Part shown: one piece after another, positions 8,966-17,003 of the stretch | Layout of the letters: each line of letters starts with the position of its first letter | How positions within the stretch are numbered: position 1 is the stretch's first letter | DNA from: Pseudarthrobacter enclensis | Lineage (GTDB): Bacteria > Actinomycetota > Actinomycetes > Actinomycetales > Micrococcaceae | NCBI RefSeq assembly: GCF_001457025.1 | Contig: NZ_KQ758602.1 | Location: 62,001 to 126,000 of the forward strand | Length of the DNA stretch: 64,000 bases | Direction: 5' to 3' | Notes under the pieces: model-generated | Databases searched by the model: none | Told to the model about the DNA's origin: nothing | Seen by the model: the letters and a program-made list of their open reading frames with translations, nothing else | Translations under genes and position numbers: made by a program

Positions 8966-10053
8966 GTCCTGTCCCCGTTGCCGGCGAAGCTCAGGAGGAC
9001 CTTGCCGGAACTGGTGGAGTCCCTGGCAACCGCGAACGCGTGCAGGGCGTCCGCGAGCGGGAATTCGTGCGTGATGACGGGGTCGATGTGCAGTGACCCG
9101 TCGGCAAGCGCCGCGATGACCTCATCGATTTCGTCGTTGAACCGGAACGAGCCTTTGAGGTCCAGCTCCCGGGTGATGGCCAGCGAGATGGGAACGGGCT
9201 GCATGCCGGTGGGCAGCAGTCCGACCATCACCACGGTGCCGCCGCGGACGGCGCCGCGGATGGCCGAGGCCAGTCCGTGGTGGTTGCCGGAAGATTCGAT
9301 CACCACGTCCGCCTCCACGGCTTCGATGGCTGCGGTGTCCGCGGCGTTGATGACCTGGTCCGCGCCTGCGGCGGTGGCGATTTCGAGTGGCTTCGGGTGC
9401 AGGTCCACCGCGGTGATCCTGGCGGCACCGGCGCGCTTGAGCACAGCCACGGCCAGCGCGCCGATGGGTCCGGAGCCGATGACCAGGGCGGTCTTGCCGC
9501 GGACATCGCCCGCCCGGGACACGGCATGCCAGGCGACGGACGCGGGTTCGATCAGGGCTGCCGTGCGCAGGTCGATGCCCTCGGGCAGGGGCCGCAGCAT
9601 CCGCACGGGAAGGTTGACGTACCTGCTGAACGCGCCGTCCGTGTGCGGGTGGCGGGCCGCGCTGCCCAGGTAGGTGCAGCCGGGCGAGAGGTTGGGCCGG
9701 TCGGCAGGGTACTTCGCCGCGCCGGGGCCGGGGGTGGCCGGGTGGACGGCGACGGCGGTTCCCGGCTGCGGTCCCTTGCCGTTGGCTGCGGCGCGGACCA
9801 CCATGCCGGAGATCTCGTGGCCCAGGACCAGGGGATCCTTCAGGATGGATTCCCCCGCCGCGCCGTGCAGCCAGTAGTGCAGGTCCGAGCCGCAGATGCC
9901 GCCGTAGAGGACCTCGACGACGGCCTGGTCCTCGGCCGGTGGAGCCAGCGGCACGTCGTCGATGCGCAGGTCTCCGGCCGCATGCGCTACCAGGGCGGGG
10001 CCGGAGGCGGGCAGCTTTTCAGCCGCAGAGTCCTGCAAAGTGTTTTCTGGCAT
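8962..10053 (-). CDS. idnD: L-idonate 5-dehydrogenase-like zinc alcohol dehydrogenase
   Basis: 363 aa medium-chain dehydrogenase. The catalytic zinc ligands are in GGICGSDLHYW (Cys54) and GHE (His79, Glu80); the Rossmann motif is GSGPIGAL. The SDLHYW pattern is typical of L-idonate 5-dehydrogenases. The frame extends 80 codons upstream inside the SDR gene, but ATG 10053 overlaps that gene's stop as TGATG and is the evident start. With the SDR (5-ketogluconate reductase type) and gluconokinase it reconstructs the L-idonate to 6-phosphogluconate route. A sorbitol/xylitol-type substrate cannot be excluded from sequence alone. Confidence 0.85.
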   Translation of the reverse strand: MPENTLQDSAAEKLPASGPALVAHAAGDLRIDDVPLAPPAEDQAVVEVLYGGICGSDLHYWLHGAAGESILKDPLVLGHEISGMVVRAAANGKGPQPGTAVAVHPATPGPGAAKYPADRPNLSPGCTYLGSAARHPHTDGAFSRYVNLPVRMLRPLPEGIDLRTAALIEPASVAWHAVSRAGDVRGKTALVIGSGPIGALAVAVLKRAGAARITAVDLHPKPLEIATAAGADQVINAADTAAIEAVEADVVIESSGNHHGLASAIRGAVRGGTVVMVGLLPTGMQPVPISLAITRELDLKGSFRFNDEIDEVIAALADGSLHIDPVITHEFPLADALHAFAVARDSTSSGKVLLSFAGNGDRT

Positions 10054-10823
10054 CAGACCACCACCGTCATTCCGCCGTCGATGAAGATTGTTTGGCCGTT
10101 GACGAAGTCGGATCCGGCCGAGGCGAGCCAGACCACCGGTCCTGCGAGGTCCTGCGGGGTGCCCCAGCGGTGGGCGGGGGTGCGGCCGAGGATCCAGGAG
10201 TTGAACTGTTCGTCGTCCACCAGGTTCTGGGTCATTTCGGTGTGGATGTAGCCAGGGGCGATGCCGTTGATCTGCAGCCCGGAGGCGGCCCACTCGGCGG
10301 TCATGGCCCGGGTGAGGTTCCGCAGTCCGCCCTTGGCTGCGACGTAGGGGGCGATGGTGGGGCGGGCCAGGTCTGTCTGCACGGAGCAGATGTTGATGAT
10401 CTTGCCGCGGCCGCGGGGGATCATGTGCCGGGCCGCTTCCCGGCCCACCAGGAAGGCGCTGGTGAGGTCGGTGGAGATCACCCGTTCCCAGTCCGCCACG
10501 TCCAGGTCCAGCATGGGGACGCGGTGCTGGATGCCGGCGTTGTTGACCAGGATCTCCAGCGGGCCGACGTTCTCCTCGATCCAGGCGATGCTGCGGGCGG
10601 CGGCGTCGCCGTCGGTGACGTCGAAGGCGATGCTGGTGATCCGTCCGGGCGGGAAGTGGGCGGCGAGCGCCGTTTCGGCTTCCTTGAGCCGTTCCGGGGT
10701 GACGCCGTTGAGCACCACTGTGGCGCCGGCGTCGGCCAGTGCCCGGGCCAGGGAGGACCCAATGCCGCGGCTCGAACCGGTCACCAACGCGACCCGGCCG
10801 GTCAGGTCGAACAGCGCGCTCAT
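10053..10823 (-). CDS. idnO: Gluconate 5-dehydrogenase-like SDR
   Basis: 256 aa classical short-chain dehydrogenase. Cofactor motif TGSSRGIG is at residues 15-22, the NNAG motif is present, and the catalytic Tyr and Lys are in APYVAAKGG. It matches 5-keto-D-gluconate reductases in length and context. The start at 10823 overlaps the stop of the upstream 2-hydroxyacid dehydrogenase by 4 nt. Likely reaction: 5-ketogluconate to gluconate between idnD and gntK; this is pathway inference. Confidence 0.85.
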   Translation of the reverse strand: MSALFDLTGRVALVTGSSRGIGSSLARALADAGATVVLNGVTPERLKEAETALAAHFPPGRITSIAFDVTDGDAAARSIAWIEENVGPLEILVNNAGIQHRVPMLDLDVADWERVISTDLTSAFLVGREAARHMIPRGRGKIINICSVQTDLARPTIAPYVAAKGGLRNLTRAMTAEWAASGLQINGIAPGYIHTEMTQNLVDDEQFNSWILGRTPAHRWGTPQDLAGPVVWLASAGSDFVNGQTIFIDGGMTVVV

Positions 10824-11791
10824 GCTGAGGCTCCCTGCTTGGCGGCGTCCTGCTGGAAGGGGCCCTGCTGGACCAGGTTCGCCGGGGTTTCGCCGGCGGC
10901 CAGGGCCTCCAGCTGGCGCTTCAGGAGCTTGAGGATCCTGGGTTCGAAGGCGGAGGCGTTGCCGCCCACGTGCGGGGTGATCAGGGCGTTGTCCGTGGAC
11001 CACAGCGGGTGGCCCTTCGGCAGCGGCTCGGGGTCCACCACGTCCAGGGCGCACTGCAGCCGGCCGGAGACCACCTCGGCGGTGAGCGCGTCGGTGTCGA
11101 TGACGGGGCCGCGGCCCACGTTGACCACCAGGGCGCCGTCCGGCAGCGCGGCCAGGACCCTGGCACCCACCAGGTGGTGGGTGTGATCGTTCAGGGGCAG
11201 GACGGAAACCAGGATGTCGTGGTCGCGGGCCAGGCTTTCCAGGTCCGCGGAGGAGTGGACCTGGCCATGCCCGTCAGTGCGGGCGGTGCTGCCGACGCGT
11301 GTCACCGTCACCTCAAAGGGTTCAAGCCTGCGGGCCAGCTCCTGCCCGATGCCGCCGATGCCCAGCAGCAGGATGCGGCGGTCCGCCAGGGACTGGCGGC
11401 GCTGCGGTGCCCAGTTTTCGGTTTGCTGGTCCCGTACGGCCTGGTCGATGCCGCGCAGCTTGGCCAAGATGAGGCCCACGGCCAGTTCGGCCGTTGCTGC
11501 GGCGTGGACGCCCGAGGCGTTTGCCACTGCGGCGCCAGGCCCTGCTGCCTCGCGGACGCCGTCGAACCCGGTGGACTGGGTCTGCACGAACTTAAGGTCC
11601 TGGACCTTGTCCAGGTTTCCCAGGACGGCCCCGGCGTTGAGGTAGGGAAGGATGACCCCGTCAATGCTGCCGTGGGCCTCGTCGGGTTCGCCCTGCATGT
11701 CCCACACCACTCCCTTGAGTCCCTCCGGGAGCGGGGAAAGGTCGGCCAGGAGCTGGGGTTCGGGGAAACTGACGGTTCGTATCAACTGCAT
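10820..11791 (-). CDS. D-isomer-specific 2-hydroxyacid dehydrogenase
   Basis: 323 aa. NAD-binding motif LGIGGIGQE, the substrate Arg in NVGRGPVIDTD, and the catalytic His in TPHVGGN mark this family. It is the first gene of a tightly coupled four-gene unit (each junction overlaps by 1-4 nt) ending in gluconokinase. A glyoxylate/hydroxypyruvate or 2-ketogluconate reductase role is plausible, since 2-ketogluconate reduction would also feed gluconokinase; this is inference. Confidence 0.85.
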   Translation of the reverse strand: MQLIRTVSFPEPQLLADLSPLPEGLKGVVWDMQGEPDEAHGSIDGVILPYLNAGAVLGNLDKVQDLKFVQTQSTGFDGVREAAGPGAAVANASGVHAAATAELAVGLILAKLRGIDQAVRDQQTENWAPQRRQSLADRRILLLGIGGIGQELARRLEPFEVTVTRVGSTARTDGHGQVHSSADLESLARDHDILVSVLPLNDHTHHLVGARVLAALPDGALVVNVGRGPVIDTDALTAEVVSGRLQCALDVVDPEPLPKGHPLWSTDNALITPHVGGNASAFEPRILKLLKRQLEALAAGETPANLVQQGPFQQDAAKQGASA

Positions 11792-11829
11792 CGGTGGGGC
11801 CTATCGGTTTATTCGGTGTGGTTGTCCGG

Positions 11830-11845
11830 TGCCCGGTGCCGGGCA
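11830..11845. terminator. Small hairpin between the 11.9-kb SDR gene and the idn-type operon
   Basis: TGCCCGG-TG-CCGGGCA, a 7-bp perfect stem without a T-run, in the 73-nt gap between two same-strand genes. It may be a weak terminator; low certainty. Confidence 0.3.
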
Positions 11846-11864
11846 TCGCGGGATGTACTGGTCT

Positions 11865-12620
11865 TCAGTCCTCGCGGCGGTCGAAGGTCAGGCCGCCGGG
11901 CACCTGGAACGTGGGCATCAGTTCAAGCATGCCAACATTCACGTGGCGCGGGGATTCGATGGCGTAATCCAGCGCATTGACAATGTCGTCGGTGGTCAGC
12001 GACTCGTAACCCTCGTAGTACGTCTTCCAGGCTTCTTCCATGGCCTCGGGGCTGCCGCCCATGTTCCGTCCGAAGATCTCGGTTTCCACCCGGCCCGGGC
12101 AGATTTCGGTGACGCGGATGCGCTTGCCCACGGTGTCGTTGCGCAGCTGCCGGGAGATCTGGTGCACGGCCGCCTTGGTGGCGTGGTAGACCGTGTGGCC
12201 GTAGAAGTTGTACGTCCCGGCGATCGAGCTGATATTGACCACGTGGCCCAGGTCGCGTTCCACCATGCCGGGCAGGACCAGGCGGGTCAGCTGCAGCAGG
12301 CCGCGGAGGTTGACGTCCACGAGTTCGTCGATGTCCTGTTCCGAGGAGTCCAGGATGTTGCCGGGGCGGGAGACGCCGGCGCAGTTGACCAGGACATCCA
12401 CTTTCAGGTCATTGACGACGGCGGCCAGGGCGGCGGTGTCGGTCAGGTCCAGCACGTGCGGGACGGCGCCGGTGCGGTCGGCCAGTTCGGCGAGGCGCTC
12501 GGAGTTGCGGGCCACGGCGTGGACGGTCAGGCCGCGCTTGGTGAGCCGTTCGGCGATGGCGGCGCCCATGCCGGTGGAGGCTCCGGTGACGAGGGCGGTG
12601 GTGTAGTCAGAAAAGGACAT
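11865..12620 (-). CDS. SDR family oxidoreductase
   Basis: 251 aa classical SDR with TGASTGMG near residues 12-19, NCAG, and YHATK as the catalytic pair. ATG 12620 is chosen over an upstream ATG because CTTTTGGAGAA lies directly in front of it. It resembles YdfG-type serine/3-hydroxy acid dehydrogenases. A strong hairpin separates it from the transporter upstream, so it may be expressed independently of the pxp operon. Substrate unknown. Confidence 0.83.
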   Translation of the reverse strand: MSFSDYTTALVTGASTGMGAAIAERLTKRGLTVHAVARNSERLAELADRTGAVPHVLDLTDTAALAAVVNDLKVDVLVNCAGVSRPGNILDSSEQDIDELVDVNLRGLLQLTRLVLPGMVERDLGHVVNISSIAGTYNFYGHTVYHATKAAVHQISRQLRNDTVGKRIRVTEICPGRVETEIFGRNMGGSPEAMEEAWKTYYEGYESLTTDDIVNALDYAIESPRHVNVGMLELMPTFQVPGGLTFDRRED

Positions 12621-12652
12621 CGGTTCTCCAAAAGGGTGGGGCATGGTGCGTG

Positions 12653-12684
12653 CCCTTGCGTCCGGCGGAGGCCGGACGCAAGGG
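12653..12684 (-). terminator. Terminator hairpin after the MHS transporter
   Basis: CCCTTGCGTCCGGC (12653-12666) pairs perfectly with 12671-12684 across a GGAG loop, a 14-bp stem directly downstream of the transporter stop. It probably ends the pxpABC-transporter transcript or reduces read-through into the SDR gene. Confidence 0.75.
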
Positions 12685-12704
12685 CCTGCTGGAAAAGGTG
12701 GGGC

Positions 12705-14045
12705 TCAGGCGTCGCGCAGCGGTTCGTGGGCGCGGTCCTTGACCGTGCTCACCGCTGCCAGCGTGCCCAGGGCGGTGATGACTGCGTAGAACGCCGGCAT
12801 GTAGATGTTGCCGGTGCTGCTGATCAGCCAGGTCATCAGCAGCGGGGCGGTGCCGCCGAACAGTGCCGAGGAAATGTTGTAGCCCACGCCGTAGGCGGAG
12901 TAGCGGACGCGGGTGGGGAACAGTTCCACGAGCAGGATGTGGATGACCGCGGTGTGCCCGGCGAAGATCACGGCCATGATGCTGGCCCCGAGGATGGCCA
13001 GGCCCATCTCGCCGGTGGCAATGAGTGCGTAGGACGGGATGCCCAGGACGGCCATGGCAATGGCGGACCCGGCAATGACCTTCTTGCGGCCCAGGCGGTC
13101 GGAGAGTGCGCCCATGAACGGGATGGCAATGCAGATGACCACCAGGCTGCACGCGGTGACCAGGAGGGCTTCACCGATGGTGAAGTTCAGCTGCTTGCCC
13201 TTGAGGAACGTGGGCATGTAGGAAAAGAGGACGTAGTAGCCGGAGCCGTTCATCAGCGGGATGAACAGGGCCAGGAGCATGGCGCGGCGGTGGACCGGGC
13301 TGGCCAGGGCTTCCTTGAGCGGGTTCTTGGACAGGCCGCCCTCTTCCTTGAGCTTTTCGAAGTTGGGGGTGTCGCTGATGGCCCGGCGGATGTACCAGCC
13401 GATGATGCCCATGGGGATGGCCACCAGGAACGGAATGCGCCATGCGAAGGAGCCGAAGCCGCCGCCGTCGATCGCGGCCTGGGTCAGCCAGGGGGACATC
13501 GCGAAGGCAACCAGGGTGCCGGTGAGCAGTGCTGCGAAGGAGGCAATCTGGGCAAAGGAGGTGATGACGCCGCGCTTGCCCTCGGGGGCGTGCTCGGCGA
13601 GGAAGGTCATGGCGCCAGCGGCTTCGCCGCCCACCGAGAAGCCCTGGACCAGCCGGAGGAGGACCAGCAGGATGGGTGCAGCGATGCCGATCGCCGCGTA
13701 CGGCGGCAGCAGGCCGATGCCCGCAGTGGCCACGCTGATCAGCATGATGACGAAGACCAGCAGTTTCTGCCTGCCGATCCGGTCGCCCAGGTAACCGCAG
13801 ACAATGGCACCGAGGGGCCGGACGAAGAAGGACACCGCGTAGCCCGCAAAGACGAACAGCAGCGCGTTGTCCGGGTTGCCCGGGGCCAGGAAGACCAAGG
13901 CAAGGGTCCCCGCCATGAAGGCGAAGATGCCGTTGTCGTAGAGCTCCACGAAGATGCCCACGCATCCGGCGGTGACAACCTTGCGTGTCTGCTTCGCAGT
14001 CAGACGGTCATGCTGCGGCGAAACCGCATTCGTTGATGTTGACAT
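12705..14045 (-). CDS. MFS transporter, metabolite:H+ symporter (MHS) type
   Basis: 446 aa with twelve predicted transmembrane helices. The cytoplasmic loop motif GYLGDRIGRQK (loop 2-3), QGFSVGGEAAGA, and the second-half SDRLGRKK place it in the MHS family (ProP, KgtP, ShiA relatives) that imports organic acids and betaines. The start at 14045 has AAGGAAAAC upstream; an in-frame ATG at 14081 lacks a site. It follows pxpC by 41 nt, so 5-oxoproline or a related acid is the likely cargo (inference from context). Confidence 0.87.
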   Translation of the reverse strand: MSTSTNAVSPQHDRLTAKQTRKVVTAGCVGIFVELYDNGIFAFMAGTLALVFLAPGNPDNALLFVFAGYAVSFFVRPLGAIVCGYLGDRIGRQKLLVFVIMLISVATAGIGLLPPYAAIGIAAPILLVLLRLVQGFSVGGEAAGAMTFLAEHAPEGKRGVITSFAQIASFAALLTGTLVAFAMSPWLTQAAIDGGGFGSFAWRIPFLVAIPMGIIGWYIRRAISDTPNFEKLKEEGGLSKNPLKEALASPVHRRAMLLALFIPLMNGSGYYVLFSYMPTFLKGKQLNFTIGEALLVTACSLVVICIAIPFMGALSDRLGRKKVIAGSAIAMAVLGIPSYALIATGEMGLAILGASIMAVIFAGHTAVIHILLVELFPTRVRYSAYGVGYNISSALFGGTAPLLMTWLISSTGNIYMPAFYAVITALGTLAAVSTVKDRAHEPLRDA

Positions 14046-14086
14046 CTTGTTTTCCTTTGTGGGTTTGGGAAAAGCATTCACGGGAT

Positions 14087-15100
14087 TCAGCTTCCTGACG
14101 CTGGGCTGAGTTCATGCCAGCGCTCGCCGGCGCCGATGCCGAGGAGTCCGAAGACCGTTTGGATGGTGCTGCGCAGCCTGTCCAGTTCGAGGCAGGCTGC
14201 CCTGTGGGTGGCCGTTGCCTGGGCAACGGTTGTCTTTCGAAAAGTGATGGTGTGTCCGGGCCTGGCCTGGGCCAGGGTGTCCAGGGAGCGGCTCGTGACC
14301 ACTGCCAGGACCGGATAGCCCGCGGTAACGCCGCGTCCCCGGTGAAGGACCAGCAGTTCGTCCCGGGAGGGGACCTCGATGGCCCCCACCGGAACGCCGC
14401 GGGACAGTACTTCGGAGCTGAGCTGGCGTTCGGGCAGTGCCCCGCCGAGCCGCAGGCCTATGTGGTTGCTCCTGGGGCTGACGGTGTACTGCGAGGTGAA
14501 CAGCAGGTCTGCGGTGTCCCCGAACTCGTCCACGTCCGGCCCGTCGGTGACGTCGATGACCGGGTGCGTGCTGAACGCGGGACGGGTCAGTCCCAGCCGG
14601 AACAGCGGCAGTCCGAAGTGCGGCTGGGTGATGGGGGCAGTGGCGACCCGGGTGGGAAGCTCCGTGCCCTCCTCCAGTTTCAGGCCGAACCCCACCACGG
14701 TGTCCGGCGCGCAGCTGCCCAGCAGGGCAGGCACCGTGAACGAGCCGTGGACGGCGATATAGGCCCGGAGCCCGGTGTGGATGCCACGCACGGCCACCGT
14801 TTCGCCCGCCCGGACGGACACAGGTTCCCACTGCGGGCACGTGCGGCCGCCCACAGTGAGGTCCAGGGGCGCGCCGGTCACGGCGATCAGGAGATCGGTG
14901 GTGGCGCGCATCCGGAAGTCCAGGGCGGTCAGTTCCAGCAGCGGTGAGTTGTCCGGGTTGCCGGCGAGGATGTTCGCGGCCTTGGCCGAGAACTGGTCCA
15001 GGGCGCCGTTGACGGGAAGCCCGAAGGCGGGGCCTTTGGTCCGGCCGAGGTCCGTGACCACCGAGTTGCCCGGCTGCAGGATGACGAGTGGAGCGGTCAT
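14087..15100 (-). CDS. pxpC: 5-oxoprolinase subunit C (biotin-dependent carboxyltransferase family, KipA-like)
   Basis: 337 aa. N-terminal VLQPGNSVVTDLGR and GLPVNGALDQFS are the AHS2/PxpC signature; NPDNSPLLE follows. Together with PxpA and PxpB it forms the ATP-dependent enzyme opening 5-oxo-L-proline to glutamate. Its ATG overlaps the pxpB stop as ATGA. Confidence 0.93.
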   Translation of the reverse strand: MTAPLVILQPGNSVVTDLGRTKGPAFGLPVNGALDQFSAKAANILAGNPDNSPLLELTALDFRMRATTDLLIAVTGAPLDLTVGGRTCPQWEPVSVRAGETVAVRGIHTGLRAYIAVHGSFTVPALLGSCAPDTVVGFGLKLEEGTELPTRVATAPITQPHFGLPLFRLGLTRPAFSTHPVIDVTDGPDVDEFGDTADLLFTSQYTVSPRSNHIGLRLGGALPERQLSSEVLSRGVPVGAIEVPSRDELLVLHRGRGVTAGYPVLAVVTSRSLDTLAQARPGHTITFRKTTVAQATATHRAACLELDRLRSTIQTVFGLLGIGAGERWHELSPASGS

Positions 15101-15813
15101 GGTTGTGCCTCCAGGAACTGCCCGGCGAAGCTGTCGAAGTCCGCCTCTGCTATCTGGCGGAAACGCAGTTCGTCACCGGGGACATAGGGCACCAGCGGTT
15201 CGCGGGCGGCGTCCAGGACGGTCAACGGCGTCTGGCCGATGACACACCAGCCGCCGGGGGCCTTTGCCGGGGCGATCACTGCCTGCCGCCCGGCCACGGA
15301 GACCGCTCCGGCGGGTACGGACAGGCGCGGGTCCTTGAGCCTCGGGACGGGGAACGGAAATTCCGGTCCGTCCATCATGGGTGAGCCGGCGGGCGCCCCC
15401 AGGCACCTGATGACGTAGGTCTTTCCGGTGTGCCGGGCGATGACCTCGGCCGTGGTGAATCCCTGCTGCTCCGCGACGCGTTCCAGGTCGGGGCCGTAGC
15501 TGCCGCCGTACACCACCGGCACGTCGAAGCGCCGCGGCTTCCGCCGGCCGGTGCCTGCGAAGTCCAGCTGGCGCATGGCCAGGAGCACAAAGGCCCGGAC
15601 CTGGCGTGCGGACGTCAGGTAGGGATCGAACTCGACCAGGACGGAGTCGTAGGTGGGCACCGCGCCGTGGACGCCGTCGACTCCTGCCGTGGCCAGCCAG
15701 CCGGCCAGGGAGTGGACGGTGGCCCAGTCCGCGTCGGCGTCACCGGAGCGTGCCACGACGCGCAGGGCGGCGTCTCCCGATTCGTAGATGTCCAGGGTGG
15801 AGGGGGCGGGCAT
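15097..15813 (-). CDS. pxpB: 5-oxoprolinase subunit B (KipI-like)
   Basis: 238 aa AHS1/PxpB protein. VVYGGSYGPDLERVA and the cyclophilin-like C-terminal half with FPFPVPRLKDPRLSVPAGAV and GGWCVIGQTPL are diagnostic. It starts 2 nt before the end boundary of pxpA and overlaps pxpC, so all three subunits are translated from one transcript. Confidence 0.93.
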   Translation of the reverse strand: MPAPSTLDIYESGDAALRVVARSGDADADWATVHSLAGWLATAGVDGVHGAVPTYDSVLVEFDPYLTSARQVRAFVLLAMRQLDFAGTGRRKPRRFDVPVVYGGSYGPDLERVAEQQGFTTAEVIARHTGKTYVIRCLGAPAGSPMMDGPEFPFPVPRLKDPRLSVPAGAVSVAGRQAVIAPAKAPGGWCVIGQTPLTVLDAAREPLVPYVPGDELRFRQIAEADFDSFAGQFLEAQP

Positions 15814-15815
15814 GG

Positions 15816-16601
15816 TCAGGAAACCTTCTGCTTCGCTGCAAGGACCTGCGCCAGCGGGGCGATGGTGACGCCGGCGTTGACCAGTTCGCTGCGGATGAGC
15901 CGGGCCAGTTCGACGGCGCCGGGGTTGTCGCCGTGCAGCAGGACCGTGTCCGCCTGGATGGCGATGTCCTGTCCGGAGGCCGTGGTGATGAGCCCTTCGG
16001 TGACCATGCGGACGGTGCGTTCGACGATGACGGCGGGGTCGTGGATGACGGCGCCGGGCTGGCTGCGGGGCACCAGGGTGCCGTCCTGCTGGTAGGCGCG
16101 GTCGGCAATGCCGACGATGGCGACCGGCAGGCCACGGTCCGCGGCTGCCGTTGCGAGTTCGCCGTCCTGGGCCAGCACGATCAGGCGGGGGTCGACGCGG
16201 ACTGCGGCGTCGGCAACTGCTCCGGCATAGTCCGCGCGGGTGGCCACGAGGTTGCCGAGCCTGCCGTGGGGTGCGATGTGTGAGACGGATCCGCCGTGGA
16301 AGGCGGCGAAAGCGGTCAGGGCACCCAACTGGTACACAACGTCGTTGCGGACCTCGTCAGCGGTGAGGTCCACGGCACGGCGGCCGAATCCGCGGAGGTC
16401 CGGGAAGCTCGGGTGGGCACCGATGCCCACTCCCTTGCGGACACATTCGGCCACGGTGGCGTTCATGATGTCCGGGTCTCCGGCGTGGAATCCGCAGGCG
16501 ATGTTGGCGCTGGAGACGATGTCCAGGAGGGCCTTGTCGTCGCCGATCGAGTAGGCGCCAAAACCTTCACCAAGATCCGCTACGAGATCAACTGTGGGCA
16601 T
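15816..16601 (-). CDS. pxpA: 5-oxoprolinase subunit A (LamB/YcsF family)
   Basis: 261 aa. DLGEGFGAYSIGDD near the N-terminus and SANIACGFHAGDP are the family signatures, followed by GVGIGAHPSFPD. It is the first gene of pxpABC-MHS. The 402-bp upstream gap is shared with the divergent Nac-like regulator and holds two ATA-N9-TAT boxes, so induction under nitrogen limitation is likely; 5-oxoproline would serve as a glutamate source. Confidence 0.94.
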   Translation of the reverse strand: MPTVDLVADLGEGFGAYSIGDDKALLDIVSSANIACGFHAGDPDIMNATVAECVRKGVGIGAHPSFPDLRGFGRRAVDLTADEVRNDVVYQLGALTAFAAFHGGSVSHIAPHGRLGNLVATRADYAGAVADAAVRVDPRLIVLAQDGELATAAADRGLPVAIVGIADRAYQQDGTLVPRSQPGAVIHDPAVIVERTVRMVTEGLITTASGQDIAIQADTVLLHGDNPGAVELARLIRSELVNAGVTIAPLAQVLAAKQKVS

Positions 16602-16650
16602 TGCGGGCCTTCCTCTGCTGCGTGTTGGGGGGTGTAAAAAAGTGTGGCAT

Positions 16651-16710
16651 CCGAGACTTCACTCACACAAAGACGTAATTGTTGTCACGGGATAGGGGAC
16701 GGTTATGACC
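16651..16710 (+). repeat. 60-bp direct repeat, copy 1 (pxpA side)
   Basis: It aligns without gaps to 16902-16961, with 43 of 60 positions identical. An identical 8-mer CCGAGACT is followed, after 4 variable bases, by the identical 17-mer TCACACAAAGACGTAAT. The copy ends in an ATA-N9-TAT box and ATGACC. A short frame through it (16644-16859) has no protein character. Confidence 0.8.
16692..16706. promoter_or_regulatory. Nac-type box ATA-N9-TAT, 91 nt upstream of pxpA
   Basis: ATA GGGGACGGT TAT, inside repeat copy 1. Klebsiella Nac binds ATA-N9-TAT sequences, and the divergent regulator at 17004 resembles Nac closely. Confidence 0.6.
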
Positions 16711-16901
16711 CGTTTGCCTGGGACATTTGTTCCGACACCGGAAAATGTACTTATCGCTTGTTTCGTAAATGTAAAAAGAATGTGGCTATCTTGGATAGTG
16801 GCATTCATGCAATATGCATATGCCGTCATTGCAAACCACTATGGCCGGAGCGGGGATAGAATGTCCTGGTCATTGAAAAGTCATCTGCAATTAACCTATG
16901 C

Positions 16902-16961
16902 CCGAGACTGGGATCACACAAAGACGTAATGCCTGTCCCGCCATAGCGCCAACGTATGACC
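16902..16961 (+). repeat. 60-bp direct repeat, copy 2 (regulator side)
   Basis: Second copy of the element at 16651-16710, in the same orientation, 42 nt upstream of the regulator start. The shared core is CCGAGACT-N4-TCACACAAAGACGTAAT, and the ATA-N9-TAT box is kept at the same offset although its 9 internal bases differ. Confidence 0.8.
16943..16957. promoter_or_regulatory. Nac-type box ATA-N9-TAT, 46 nt upstream of the regulator gene
   Basis: ATA GCGCCAACG TAT. The position suits autoregulation of the Nac-like gene. The same offset is kept in repeat copy 1. Confidence 0.6.
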
Positions 16962-17003
16962 TCCACCGCACACTGTGCCGTCCCCGCCGGAAAGAGGAGC
17001 GCC

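Larger units (their letters stand above)
16602..17003. other. Divergent regulatory region between pxpA and the Nac-like regulator
   Basis: A 402-bp gap, clearly more AT-rich than any neighbouring gene. It contains two 60-bp direct repeats 251 bp apart, each carrying an ATA-N9-TAT box, and a short CTATC-N3-GATAG inverted repeat near 16789-16799. Short frames here (16644-16859 and 16705-16929) lack ribosome binding sites and I consider the whole gap regulatory. Confidence 0.7.

Noticed and set aside
11652..14036. 794-codon frame on the plus strand
   Set aside because: Antisense shadow of an SDR gene and an MHS transporter gene; Gly/Glu/Val/Gln/His-rich composition typical of reverse-frame translation of GC-rich DNA.
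16644..16859. Short frame of 71 codons in the pxpA/regulator gap
   Set aside because: No ribosome binding site, Cys-rich random composition, and it runs through a direct repeat and a putative operator; regulatory DNA explains it better.
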